Of a DNA stretch of 64,000 nucleotides, positions 42,419 through 50,781 are shown piece by piece; position 1 is the stretch's first letter, and the number at the start of each line of letters is the position of its first letter. The DNA is from Nitrospirota bacterium (GTDB taxonomy: Bacteria; Nitrospirota; Leptospirillia; Leptospirillales; Leptospirillaceae). A program made the position numbers and the translations under genes. The stretch lies in the NCBI GenBank assembly GCA_023481175.1, contig JAMCWM010000003.1:1-64000 (forward strand). Direction: 5' to 3'. Below the pieces are notes generated by a model, which was given only the letters and a program-made list of their open reading frames with translations, was not told the DNA's origin and made no database searches.

Positions 42419-43104
42419 AAAACTGTCGGATATCCGAAATTGCCGCCGGATTCTTCTGTCTGGCGATCCCCGGAATACTTCTGGTGGGAACGGCCAATGC
42501 TGTCGCCTGGTCCAATACCTTCGGAGACCGTCTCTCTTCATGTTCGAGGGGTCTTTCGGCCGATCCCGAATCTCTTCTCGGAGAGCACTATTCTCCGGAA
42601 GAGAACCTCGAGGCGATCGACGTGGACCTGATCGATCACGCCCGGCAAAGCATCGAGATCGCCATGTACGCCTTCACGGATCGCCCGATCGCCGATGCGA
42701 TCGTTCGGGCCGCATCGCGGGGCGTCGGGATCTTCATCTACCGGGACGGGATCCAGATCCGGGACCGGGGCGACAAGTCGAGGAGGATTCTGTCCGCCGT
42801 CGCTCGCCGCGGAGGCATCTTGATCGCGGTCAAGCGAAATTCGTCCCGGAACATCATGCACCTGAAGGCCTACGAGATCGACGGCAAATGGCTCCGGACC
42901 GGGTCGGCCAACTGGTCTCCTCCCGGGGAAGGAGCCTGGTGCTCCCGGGGAGAAAGGCTCCACCGGGACCAGCAGGACAACAACCTGTTCGTCACGGACG
43001 ATCCCCGCGAGGTCCGGAAATTCGAATCCACGTTCCTGAGACTCTGGAAGCGGAGATCGAACCGGCCCTGGAACGAATCCATGGCCAGGAAAAGTGACCG
43101 GTGA
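42415..43104 (+). CDS. Exported phospholipase D-family nuclease
   Basis: 229 residues from GTG (GGAGG upstream). Signal peptide, then one PLD domain: 'IEIAMYAFTDRPIADAIVRA' in parts and 'HLKAYEIDGKWLRTGSANWS' with the HxK-x4-D-x6-GSxN motif. Single-HKD nucleases of this type (Nuc) occur in plasmid transfer regions and act as periplasmic dimers on DNA. Confidence 0.88.
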   Translation: MKNCRISEIAAGFFCLAIPGILLVGTANAVAWSNTFGDRLSSCSRGLSADPESLLGEHYSPEENLEAIDVDLIDHARQSIEIAMYAFTDRPIADAIVRAASRGVGIFIYRDGIQIRDRGDKSRRILSAVARRGGILIAVKRNSSRNIMHLKAYEIDGKWLRTGSANWSPPGEGAWCSRGERLHRDQQDNNLFVTDDPREVRKFESTFLRLWKRRSNRPWNESMARKSDR

Positions 43105-43634
43105 GCGGACTGACCTCCACGGCGACCAGTCTGATGCAGATGATGGCGAACGACCTTCCTGCATTCTGGAATCTCCTGACCACCTTCGCGACCCTGACGG
43201 GACTGGTGCTTTGCGGGACCGCCCTCTACCGGGCCGTCCAGGACCAGAAACGGGGCGAGTCCATGATGGGGGCGGGGATTCTCTTCATGCTCGGGGTCGG
43301 GCTCGTGAACTTCGTCTGGTTCGTAGATTCCGCCACACTGACCGTCGGGTTTTCGACGGGGAATCTCTCCACCTTCTCCTACACGCCGGGAAGCGGATCC
43401 GGAGGCGCTCCCGGGTCCTCCGTTCCCTCCTTCGCGTTCGTGATCCTGAAGTTCTTCGGCTGGCTCGCCGCCTTCCGGGCCTTCATCCTCTGGTCCGAAT
43501 CCGCCAGGTCGGGATCCCCGCCGGGAACGGTCTGGCGGGGGACGACGCATTTCGTGGCGGGAATCTTCCTGATCAACATCAACCAGTTCCTGGGAATGAT
43601 GGGAGGCTATATGGGGGGAGGAGCGGGAGGATGA
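43101..43634 (+). CDS. T4SS membrane protein IcmC/DotE-like
   Basis: 177 residues with four membrane helices and a Ser/Gly loop. 'FWNLLTTFATLTGLVLCGTAL', then later 'FVAGIFLININQFLGMMGGYMGG' (separate parts) fit the IcmC/DotE/TraQ pattern of N-P-terminal and C-terminal helices. GTG start overlapping the nuclease stop. Confidence 0.65.
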   Translation: MSGLTSTATSLMQMMANDLPAFWNLLTTFATLTGLVLCGTALYRAVQDQKRGESMMGAGILFMLGVGLVNFVWFVDSATLTVGFSTGNLSTFSYTPGSGSGGAPGSSVPSFAFVILKFFGWLAAFRAFILWSESARSGSPPGTVWRGTTHFVAGIFLININQFLGMMGGYMGGGAGG

Positions 43635-43822
43635 AGATTCGTCTTGTATTGGAGTTCGGTCCCGAAGACGGCACCGTCGGATCGTTCCACGAGGCGGCCA
43701 GAAGGATGGAATCCGTGGCGCGGGCTCTGCGGAGAGAGGCGGACCGGCAGTGGGCCGCCGAAAAGGAAAGGACCGATCGGATCGGAACCATCACGATAAA
43801 GGAGGAGGAATGGAAGAGGTGA
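43631..43822 (+). CDS. Small coiled-coil protein (63 aa)
   Basis: The ATG overlaps the previous TGA. 'GTVGSFHEAARRMESVARAL' leads into a charged helix. A 23-bp piece of this gene recurs near 56604 in a broken context. Function unknown. Confidence 0.5.
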   Translation: MKIRLVLEFGPEDGTVGSFHEAARRMESVARALRREADRQWAAEKERTDRIGTITIKEEEWKR

Positions 43823-44388
43823 AGGAAGAAGCCGGGAGAATTTCAGGCGGAAAAACGAATCCGGGACGAAGAATTCCAGGAAAGGTCCTGTTTCGGATTT
43901 TTCTGCGGAAAATCCGCCGAAAGACCCGGGCGGAAGAACCCTGGGCCCGGATCCGGGTCCGGAGAGGAATCAAAACCCTCGAGTGGGGGATGGGGGACGG
44001 AAAGACGTTCGGGTTTGTCCCGATGGGGACGGAGGGTCTCTTTTCCGTCGATGCGGAAGGGGTGAAGCTCAATACCGGAAACGGCGACCGCGATCCGGTC
44101 CTGATCGGGTCGCCGGGAAACGAACCGGGAAACGCGCTCCTGGCCCGGAAAATCGAAAAGATTTTCCGGAACCCGGGGATTCCCTCCTGGATCTTCTGGA
44201 TCGTGTGGGGATCCGGTTCGGTCGTGTTGCTGGCGGGAATCGTCGCAGTGGTCGGGAGCGGGGTTTCGGGCCTCTCCCATCTCGCCTCTCTGTCGCCGGA
44301 TCTTTCCGGGTCCGGCGGAGGAAGCCTTCCCGCCATGTCCGACATTCCCTCCTCGATGAGCTCGGGGCTGACGTGCCGCACGCACTGA
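43810..44388 (+). CDS. Single-pass membrane protein of the T4SS cluster
   Basis: 192 residues with GGAGGAGG upstream. Basic cytoplasmic N-terminal part, one helix (PSWIFWIVWGSGSVVLLAGI, about 137-156) and a Ser/Gly-rich C-terminus. Position after the IcmC-like gene suggests an IcmG/DotF-type accessory protein, but no motif confirms it. Confidence 0.5.
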   Translation: MEEVKEEAGRISGGKTNPGRRIPGKVLFRIFLRKIRRKTRAEEPWARIRVRRGIKTLEWGMGDGKTFGFVPMGTEGLFSVDAEGVKLNTGNGDRDPVLIGSPGNEPGNALLARKIEKIFRNPGIPSWIFWIVWGSGSVVLLAGIVAVVGSGVSGLSHLASLSPDLSGSGGGSLPAMSDIPSSMSSGLTCRTH

Positions 44389-44401
44389 CCCCGGGGCCAA
44401 T

Positions 44402-44508
44402 CCGCCGCCCTGCTCCGCTTGCCGCCTTCCGCTTGCGACACCGAGACTTTTGGGGTCTCTGTGCGCCTCGCTGGTCCTCCGGACCCGGCGGCCAGCTCCG
44501 GACGGGCG
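44402..44508. repeat. Outer inverted repeat, left copy (about 105 bp)
   Basis: Reverse complement of 56955-57062 with scattered mismatches; shared stretches include CCCTGCTCCGCTTGCCGCC and TTCCGCTTGCGACACCG. Non-coding gap between two genes. Confidence 0.75.
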
Positions 44509-44539
44509 GCCAACAGAAACCAACAGAAAAGGAGAAAAA

Positions 44540-44773
44540 ATGGAAAACGTTACGAGCCAGGAACAGGGGTTCATCCGTCACGCGGACGCTCTTCTGAGCG
44601 TCTTGCCCTCCGGACGGGAGAAGGAAATTCTTGAGGGAGGTCCGGAGGGATTCAGGCCTTACCTGACCGGAACTCCCATGGAGGCCCTTCTTGCTCCAGG
44701 GAACGACCGTTTTTTCGGGTCGGTGATCGGAGTGGCGATGAGCCGGATAAAGGAGAAAAAAGAGAGGGGGTGA
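44540..44773 (+). CDS. Small protein containing a coupling-protein fragment (77 aa)
   Basis: AAAGGAG upstream. The second half 'YLTGTPMEALLAPGNDRFFGS' in parts matches 'YLTGSESIGFLAPGNDRFFGS' in parts of the coupling protein at 46155, including 20 identical bases. No ATPase motifs. It looks like a residue of a partial duplication, possibly still translated. Confidence 0.5.
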   Translation: MENVTSQEQGFIRHADALLSVLPSGREKEILEGGPEGFRPYLTGTPMEALLAPGNDRFFGSVIGVAMSRIKEKKERG

Positions 44774-44815
44774 AGGAGGGGAAGGGGACGTCTCTTTCCG
44801 GGTCGAAACAGGGTC

Positions 44816-45076
44816 CCGGAAAGAGCCCTCGGGGGTGCCCCCCGAACCCCCCTTTCAGGATCTAACACAGCACGCACCCTGCGGGGTGGGCCGAAAATCC
44901 AGCGTGCGTGCCGATGCGGGGAGGAGTACTCCGCATATGCTCCCCGTTCTCAGATGCTCCTTCCGGGGAGCACGAGGCATTCCGGAGCGAGGAGCACCCA
45001 AGGAGCATGCTCCTCGAAAAATCGCCTCCGGGCGAGAAGATAGGACAGGGACGGAGCACAAGAAAAAGGAGAAGAA
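44816..45076 (+). repeat. Inner inverted repeat, left copy; oriT candidate
   Basis: About 260 bp, near-identical to the reverse complement of 55162-55421. It contains the palindrome AGGAGCATGCTCCT (45001-45014), several GGAGCA elements and the hairpin-prone CACCCTGCGGGGTG. It lies just upstream of the ribbon-helix-helix and relaxase operon, the usual place of oriT. Confidence 0.7.
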
Positions 45077-45253
45077 ATGAGTCTCGAAAGGCTAGAGGTG
45101 AATCTACCGGAATCGATCAAATCGGCCCTCGCAAAACAGGCCTCAAATGCTCCCCGGTTTCAGATGCTCCTTCCGGGGAGCACGGGGCGTTCCGGAGCGA
45201 GGAGCATCCAAGGAGCATGCTCCTCAAAAAATCAGCCCCGGTCCGGAAGATAG
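45077..45253 (+). pseudogene. Truncated copy of the ribbon-helix-helix gene
   Basis: The first 23 codons ('VNLPESIKSALAKQA') match the start of the gene at 45287, then the frame enters a second copy of the upstream repeat and stops at 45253. The same ribosome site and leader precede both copies, so it arose by tandem duplication. Confidence 0.75.
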
Positions 45254-45286
45254 GACAGGGAGGGAGCACAAGAAAAAGGAGAAGAA
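45148..45286 (+). repeat. Second, tandem copy of the oriT-like repeat
   Basis: About 139 bp, direct repeat of 44938-45076 with few changes, including AGGAGCATGCTCCT at 45211-45224. It ends at the start codon of the RHH gene. Confidence 0.75.
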
Positions 45287-45748
45287 ATGAAAAGACAACA
45301 GGTGAATCTGCCGGATTCGATCAAATCGGCCCTCGTAAAGCGGGCCGCTTCGGAAGGGAAATCGGCTTCGGAACTTGCGCGGGAATGGATCGAAGAGCGA
45401 ATCAATAGTCCGTCGGGAACCGTTCCGGGATCCGATCCGGTGGAGGCCTTCAAGAAAGCGGTCCGGGAGCTGAAGAAAGAAGGGGAAGGCGAGGAGGATT
45501 ACCGGGTGATCCTGGCCGACCTAGGTTTGGAATCGCTCAAGACAACGCCCGGGCCGGATGGACTTTCGCCTTCCATTGTCCGCTATCTGGTCGAAACGCA
45601 GGCCCGGATCGATTTTCTCCTCCGGAAGGTGGTGGACTTCGGGGATATGCCCGGGGTCACTCCGGGAGAGCGTCAGGACTGGGTGAAGGTTTCCGAACTG
45701 AACGCCCGGGAGGCTCTCAAAAATCTCAAACTCGGAGGGGTGAAATGA
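45287..45748 (+). CDS. Ribbon-helix-helix relaxosome protein (NikA/TraY-like)
   Basis: 153 residues. 'MKRQQVNLPDSIKSALVKRAASE' in parts and 'SASELAREWIEERI' form an RHH domain. The remainder is helical. It is directly upstream of the coupling protein and relaxase and downstream of the palindromic repeats; such proteins bind oriT and recruit the relaxase. Confidence 0.75.
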   Translation: MKRQQVNLPDSIKSALVKRAASEGKSASELAREWIEERINSPSGTVPGSDPVEAFKKAVRELKKEGEGEEDYRVILADLGLESLKTTPGPDGLSPSIVRYLVETQARIDFLLRKVVDFGDMPGVTPGERQDWVKVSELNAREALKNLKLGGVK

Positions 45749-46143
45749 ACGATTTTCGCGGATTCGACGACAGGAAGAACGGAGCGGGCTTTATGGGCTC
45801 CCTGGCCGGAATCCTGACCGGAACCGGAACGCTTCTGATTTCGATCCGGGAATGGTGGGCGTGGGGGTGGGGACCGGGCAACTGGAGCCGGGCGGATATC
45901 CTCCATGCCTACTGGCTGGCCTTCTTTGGACATCTGAACCCTTCCTACGAAGGCGACCTGAAGACGACATGGCCGGCGTTCGGGTTTTGGCTTCGAAGCC
46001 ATCGCCAGTATGACGCGTTCGTCGCCTCGTTCTGGATTCCGTTCATCGTTTCCGGAATCGTGGGATTTGTGGTCGGTCTTCTGGTTTTCCGGGCGATCGA
46101 CAAAAAAGGACCCACCCCCGTTCGCGGGGCGCGGATCGACTGA
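45745..46143 (+). CDS. Separate membrane domain of the coupling protein
   Basis: 132 residues with membrane helices at about 16-34 and 92-115 and a short periplasmic loop between them. This is the topology of the N-terminal part of VirD4/TraD coupling proteins, which is missing from the ATPase encoded 12 bp downstream. The two probably assemble into one coupling protein. Confidence 0.6.
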   Translation: MNDFRGFDDRKNGAGFMGSLAGILTGTGTLLISIREWWAWGWGPGNWSRADILHAYWLAFFGHLNPSYEGDLKTTWPAFGFWLRSHRQYDAFVASFWIPFIVSGIVGFVVGLLVFRAIDKKGPTPVRGARID

Positions 46144-46154
46144 AGGAGGACCCG

Positions 46155-47438
46155 ATGTTCGGATTTGGAAAAAAAGAAGAGAAGCGATCTCCCCTCTCCG
46201 GGCCGGGACTGAAATTCCCTCCGGGGACGGAACTCGAGCACATCCTCATTCCGGCCACGACCGGATCGGGAAAGACCCAGTTGATCCACATACTCCTGGA
46301 CAGCATCCTCCCGGGGGTCGACGGGGTGCCCGGCAAAGAAAAAGCCCTGATCACCGACAGCGGCGGAATTCTCGCCTCCACCCGGGGCCATCGTACGGAT
46401 CGGATATTGAATCCCTTCGACGAGCGGTCGAAGCGCTGGAATCCCTTTTGCGAGATCGAAAACGACTGGGACTACGCCTTTGTCGCACAAAGCTGCATCC
46501 CCACGGACGGGGCCTCCCCGGCGGATGTCGATTTCAGACGGCACGGGCAGGCTCTTCTGGCCGATATCATGCGGGGACTCAAAAAAGCCGGGAACCCGAA
46601 TCCCCGGGAAGTCCAGCGTCTTTTGTCCAGTCTCAATCCCGAGGCGCTGGAGCCTTATCTGACGGGATCGGAGTCCATCGGATTCCTGGCTCCCGGGAAC
46701 GACCGTTTTTTCGGGAGTGTGGCCCAGATCAGCTCCGAAGCGCTTCGTTCCTGGGCCGTTCTGGACCCGGCCGGGGATTTCAGTATCAGAAAATGGATCC
46801 GGGAGGGGAAGGGATGTCTCTTCATGACCTATCAGGACGCCCAGCTGGCCATGATCCGCCCGCTCGTCGGGGCGTGGTTGTCACTTGCGATCCGGGAGGT
46901 TCTCTCCCTCTCCCCCGACGACTCGCGGAGAGTGTGGATGGTCATGGACGAACTGGATTCGCTCGGGACCGTGAGCGGCCTCTCCGACGCGCTCACCCGG
47001 GGGCGCAAGTACGGTCTGTCGACGATCGCGGCGATCCAGAGCATCGCCCAACTCCGCCAACGATACGGAAAGGACGGATCGGAGGTCCTGGACGCCTGTT
47101 TCGTGAACAAACTCATTATGCGTCAGGGGTCGTTCGAGGACGCCAAGCACTGGAGCGATTATCTCGGTCAGCAGGAGGTCGAGCGGATCGTGAGAAACGA
47201 AGGGGGCACAAAAGGGGGAACCGGGGCCGGGAGCGAATCGTTCGGAAGACACGCGCAGCGGGAAACCCGTCAGCTTGTTCTTCCTTCCGAGTTGCAGGAA
47301 ATCCCGAAGTTCTGCGGATACGCCCGGATTTCCGGCTTGTCCGGAATCCGGCCCTTCCGATTCGAATGGCGCGATTATCCGAAAGTCGCGGAGCCCTTCG
47401 TTCCGAAACGGACTCCGGATCCGGCCGAGGCGGATTGA
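46155..47438 (+). CDS. Type IV coupling protein ATPase (VirD4/TraD-like), soluble
   Basis: 427 residues without the usual N-terminal membrane helices. Walker A 'IPATTGSGKTQL' (about 33-43), Walker B 'WMVMDELDSL' (about 258-267), 'ALTRGRKYGLSTIAAIQS' and 'NKLIMRQ' are the VirD4/TraG motifs. It brings the relaxase-DNA complex to the secretion channel. GGAGGA upstream. Confidence 0.88.
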   Translation: MFGFGKKEEKRSPLSGPGLKFPPGTELEHILIPATTGSGKTQLIHILLDSILPGVDGVPGKEKALITDSGGILASTRGHRTDRILNPFDERSKRWNPFCEIENDWDYAFVAQSCIPTDGASPADVDFRRHGQALLADIMRGLKKAGNPNPREVQRLLSSLNPEALEPYLTGSESIGFLAPGNDRFFGSVAQISSEALRSWAVLDPAGDFSIRKWIREGKGCLFMTYQDAQLAMIRPLVGAWLSLAIREVLSLSPDDSRRVWMVMDELDSLGTVSGLSDALTRGRKYGLSTIAAIQSIAQLRQRYGKDGSEVLDACFVNKLIMRQGSFEDAKHWSDYLGQQEVERIVRNEGGTKGGTGAGSESFGRHAQRETRQLVLPSELQEIPKFCGYARISGLSGIRPFRFEWRDYPKVAEPFVPKRTPDPAEAD

Positions 47439-47439
47439 C

Positions 47440-50412
47440 ATGGCGCTCGGACGGAACATCACGGCGGCCCAGGGGGAGACCTACTACCGGAAGGACGACT
47501 ACTACCTGGAGAGGGAAGGAGGGGACGAGCACAAGCTGGAATGGACCGGGGCCCTGGCCTCCGAACTGGGGCTTTCGGGAAAAGCCTCCGCGGAGGACTG
47601 GAAGAACGCGCTTCACGGGCATTTCCCGGGAGGAATCGAAATTCAGGGCGGGAGCTTCAAGGATCCCGAGACCGGCGAACTCCAGAAGCGGGCCGGAACG
47701 GATTTCGAATTTTCGGCCCCGAAGTCTTTTTCCATCCAAGCCCTTGTCCATGGGGACGACCGGCTGATCGAAGTCCACCGGAAGGCGGTGGACGCGGCTA
47801 TGGGCTACCTGGAAGAGCAGGTGGGGGCCCGGAGGGGACATGCCGGAAAGAATTGGGAGACGACCGGAAAGGCACTGATCGGGCGCGTCACGCACATGAC
47901 CAGCCGCGCCGGAGATCCCCAGCTTCACGATCACGGGGTGTTCCTGAACATCACGAAAAATTCCGACGGCGGGTACCAGGCGATGACCAACGACCGGATG
48001 ATGAACTACCAGCGGCCGGCGCAGGAGGTCTATTTCGCGGAGCTCGCCCGGGGATGCGAAGAAATCGGATACGTCCTGGAAAAAGGGCAATACGGGGAGC
48101 CGGAGCTTTCGGGCTACACCCGGGAGCAGATCGAGCATTTTTCGAAAAGACTGTCCGACGTCGACAAATATCTGGAAGAGCATTTCGGGGTCACGCGGGA
48201 AACGGCGACCCCGGCCCAGAAGCGTCTGGCCGCGGAACATTCGCGCGAAGCGAAAAAGGCGCGGGAACTTGAAGGGCTTCAAAAAGAATGGGAGGCCCGG
48301 GCCAGGGAGATCGGGGCGGAAAAGATCGTCCCGGGGAAGACGAGACGCCTTTCCCGGGAAAAGCGCCTGGAGATCGCGCGGGAATCGCTCTCGTTCGCCG
48401 TGGAACACCACACGGAACGGGAATCGGCCGTCCCGGAAGGGGAACTGTTGCGGACGGCGCTTGCCGCCGGGCGGGGAAAAATCGCGATGGAAGACATGAA
48501 AAAGGCCGTCGATGAGGCGAAGGCCTCCGGGGATCTGATCCGGCAGGCGGGGGCGGGATCGAAACAGAATCTGATGACCAGTCGGGAAGCTCTGGAGAGG
48601 GAGAAGCGGATCCTCTCCTTCGAAAAAGCCGGGCGAAAAAAGGTGGAACCCGTCATGAACCCTCTCCGGGCGGAAGCCGCCCTGAAAGCGATCCAGGAGA
48701 AAGAGGGGCTTCGGCTGAACGCCGAGCAGGCTGCTGCGGCCCGGATGATCCTGACCACGGACAACCGCTATTCCGGCATCAACGGCTATGCCGGCGTCGG
48801 AAAGACGACGATGCTGAAACCGGCGATCGAATCTCTCCAGAACGGCGCGGCGTTCTCCGCCCTGACGAACGCCGGGTACAAGGTCATCGGCCTTGGGCCG
48901 CAGCACAGCGCCGTCCATGCCCTGAAAGACGCCGGTATCATCGAGGCCCGGACGCTCCAGTCGTGGCTTGCGGATCGGACGGCGGGAAAGAGTCTGGACG
49001 TCCGAACGGTTGTCGTGATCGACGAGGCCGGACTGACCAATGCCCGCGACATGGAATCTGCCATGCGCCGGATCGAGAAGGCGGGCGCGAGAGCGGTCCT
49101 GGTGGGCGACATCAAGCAGTACGAAAGCGTGGCCGCCGGCCCGGCCTTTGCCCTCCTCCAGAAGGCGGGAATGGAAACGGTCTATGTGACCGAGATGCAA
49201 CGGCAGAACAAGGCGCCGGAGAACGTGAAAGAGGCGGCCCGGCTTTCCGTCGAGTCTCCGGAAAAGGCCCTGGAGAAGCTGGAAGTCCGGGAGATCCGGA
49301 ATCCGGGCGAGCGGTACAGGGCCATGGCGGACGAATACCTGAAGTCGAAGAATCCCCGGGAAACGCTTTGCCTCACCGGGACCCACGAGGCCCGGAAATC
49401 GGTCAACGAGAACGTCCGGGAAGCCCTGGGGCTTTCCGGAAAGGGGCACGGGTTCACCCGCTACGAGGCCGGAGATTTTACCGAAGCGCAGAAGAAACGG
49501 ATCGACAGCTACGAAGAAGGCCAGGATATCCGGTTCGGGAAGGACTACCGGAGCCTCGGGGTCAAGGCCGGGGAGATCGGGACGGTCCGGGCCGTGGACC
49601 GCGAGAACGGAACCGTCTGCCTCAGGATGCAGGACGGACGGGATATGACGATGACTCCCCGGGAAATGAGCGGGAAGAGCCACGAGATCGGGAAGACCCT
49701 GGCAATCGAGTTGACTGCCGGAGACCGGATCCGGATCACCGGAAACGAGCGGAAAAAGGAGGGGATCACCAACGGAATGCGCGGGGAGGTGATCGCATCG
49801 GATCATGGGTCCCTCAGTGTCCGTCTGGACAACGGGAAGAGCTTCGAAATGAAACCGGGAGGCCGGCCCCTCGAGATCGACCACGGATACGCCCAGACGG
49901 GACACAGCGCCCAGGGACTGGGGGCCGAGACCGTGATTCTGGATCTTCCGTCGAACTCCCGGACCCTGAACCGGCGGAGCTTCTACACCAACCTGACCCG
50001 GACGAAAGGGGCCGTTACGGCCTTCACCGACGACCGGGAAAGGCTTACCGGGGCCGTCACCCGGGAGTCGAACAAGACCATGGCCCTGGACGTGGAAAAG
50101 GAAGTCCGGGAAAAAGCGCGGGAGCGAAAAACGAGGGATCTTTCCGCCGAGCAGCGGTTCGGGGAGACGCCCGAACAAACGAAAGCCCGCTTCGAGAGGG
50201 GGGCGATCGAAAAGAAGATTCCGGAAGAAGGGAAAGAGCGGGATCAAAAGAAGGAGGAGAGGAAAGAGGAAAAGGGGAAGGGGCAGGAACACACCCAGGA
50301 GAAAGACCGCTCCGTGGAGCAAGGAGAACGACGAGTGGATCCGGTTCGGGAGGAAAAGAAGGAGGCTCCCCGGCGGGAACGGGAAAGAGGCCGGGACGGG
50401 ATGGGATACTAA
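47440..50412 (+). CDS. MOBF (TrwC-type) relaxase-helicase
   Basis: 990 residues from the ATG at 47440. The N-terminal relaxase has 'GETYYRKDDYYLE' (candidate catalytic tyrosines 15/16 and 21/22), 'FSAPKSFSIQALV' and the metal triad 'DPQLHDHGVFLN'. The C-terminal SF1 (RecD-type) helicase has Walker A 'GYAGVGKTTM', Walker B 'VVIDEAGL' and 'GYAQTGHSAQGL'. It nicks at oriT and unwinds the strand. The tail is highly charged and ends KKEAPRRERERGRDGMGY, a sequence shared with the MNT-HEPN protein. Confidence 0.95.
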   Translation: MALGRNITAAQGETYYRKDDYYLEREGGDEHKLEWTGALASELGLSGKASAEDWKNALHGHFPGGIEIQGGSFKDPETGELQKRAGTDFEFSAPKSFSIQALVHGDDRLIEVHRKAVDAAMGYLEEQVGARRGHAGKNWETTGKALIGRVTHMTSRAGDPQLHDHGVFLNITKNSDGGYQAMTNDRMMNYQRPAQEVYFAELARGCEEIGYVLEKGQYGEPELSGYTREQIEHFSKRLSDVDKYLEEHFGVTRETATPAQKRLAAEHSREAKKARELEGLQKEWEARAREIGAEKIVPGKTRRLSREKRLEIARESLSFAVEHHTERESAVPEGELLRTALAAGRGKIAMEDMKKAVDEAKASGDLIRQAGAGSKQNLMTSREALEREKRILSFEKAGRKKVEPVMNPLRAEAALKAIQEKEGLRLNAEQAAAARMILTTDNRYSGINGYAGVGKTTMLKPAIESLQNGAAFSALTNAGYKVIGLGPQHSAVHALKDAGIIEARTLQSWLADRTAGKSLDVRTVVVIDEAGLTNARDMESAMRRIEKAGARAVLVGDIKQYESVAAGPAFALLQKAGMETVYVTEMQRQNKAPENVKEAARLSVESPEKALEKLEVREIRNPGERYRAMADEYLKSKNPRETLCLTGTHEARKSVNENVREALGLSGKGHGFTRYEAGDFTEAQKKRIDSYEEGQDIRFGKDYRSLGVKAGEIGTVRAVDRENGTVCLRMQDGRDMTMTPREMSGKSHEIGKTLAIELTAGDRIRITGNERKKEGITNGMRGEVIASDHGSLSVRLDNGKSFEMKPGGRPLEIDHGYAQTGHSAQGLGAETVILDLPSNSRTLNRRSFYTNLTRTKGAVTAFTDDRERLTGAVTRESNKTMALDVEKEVREKARERKTRDLSAEQRFGETPEQTKARFERGAIEKKIPEEGKERDQKKEERKEEKGKGQEHTQEKDRSVEQGERRVDPVREEKKEAPRRERERGRDGMGY

Positions 50413-50429
50413 AACTCAGGAGGACAGAA

Positions 50430-50612
50430 ATGATCGACGCATCGATGCTGCTTCACATGATCTCGGCCCTGGACACGCTGGAGAAGCTTCTTCCGGCGGA
50501 GGAGTCCGGCGAATATGCGGTCAAAAAAATGGAATGGGAAGCTCTCAAAAAAGCCTGCTGGGCCGAATACCGGGCCAAAGAGAAGAGCCTGGACAGGGGG
50601 ATGGGGATGTGA
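50430..50612 (+). CDS. Small hypothetical protein after the relaxase (60 aa)
   Basis: AGGAGG upstream of the ATG. Helical, '[18 protein letters not shown]'. Last gene of the mobilisation operon. No family. Confidence 0.55.
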   Translation: MIDASMLLHMISALDTLEKLLPAEESGEYAVKKMEWEALKKACWAEYRAKEKSLDRGMGM

Positions 50613-50624
50613 AACCTCTTGTTA

Positions 50625-50759
50625 CCTAAGGTCCAAAAAATGTTTTGGGGACCTAGGGCCGTTGAGACAAGCTCAGGAAGCGGCCAGAGAGAAGAGGCAT
50701 GAGTCCTTTCAAAATAATAAACGAATTGACAAAGGGACGGTATGGGGTCATAATGTCCC
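50625..50759 (+). promoter_or_regulatory. Promoter and operator of the EcoRII-like operon
   Basis: TTGACA (50726-50731), 17 bp and CATAAT (50749-50754) form a near-consensus promoter. GGGAC/GTCCC arms (50735-50739 and 50755-50759) flank the -10. An inverted repeat CCTAAGGTCC/GGACCTAGG lies at 50625-50657 and may terminate or regulate. Confidence 0.7.
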
Positions 50760-50781
50760 AAAAATTTCCCAGAGGAGGGCT

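Noticed and set aside
47116-50322. 1068-codon open frame antisense to the relaxase
   Set aside because: The plus-strand relaxase has complete relaxase and helicase motifs; the antisense product is Pro/Phe/Leu-rich without motifs.
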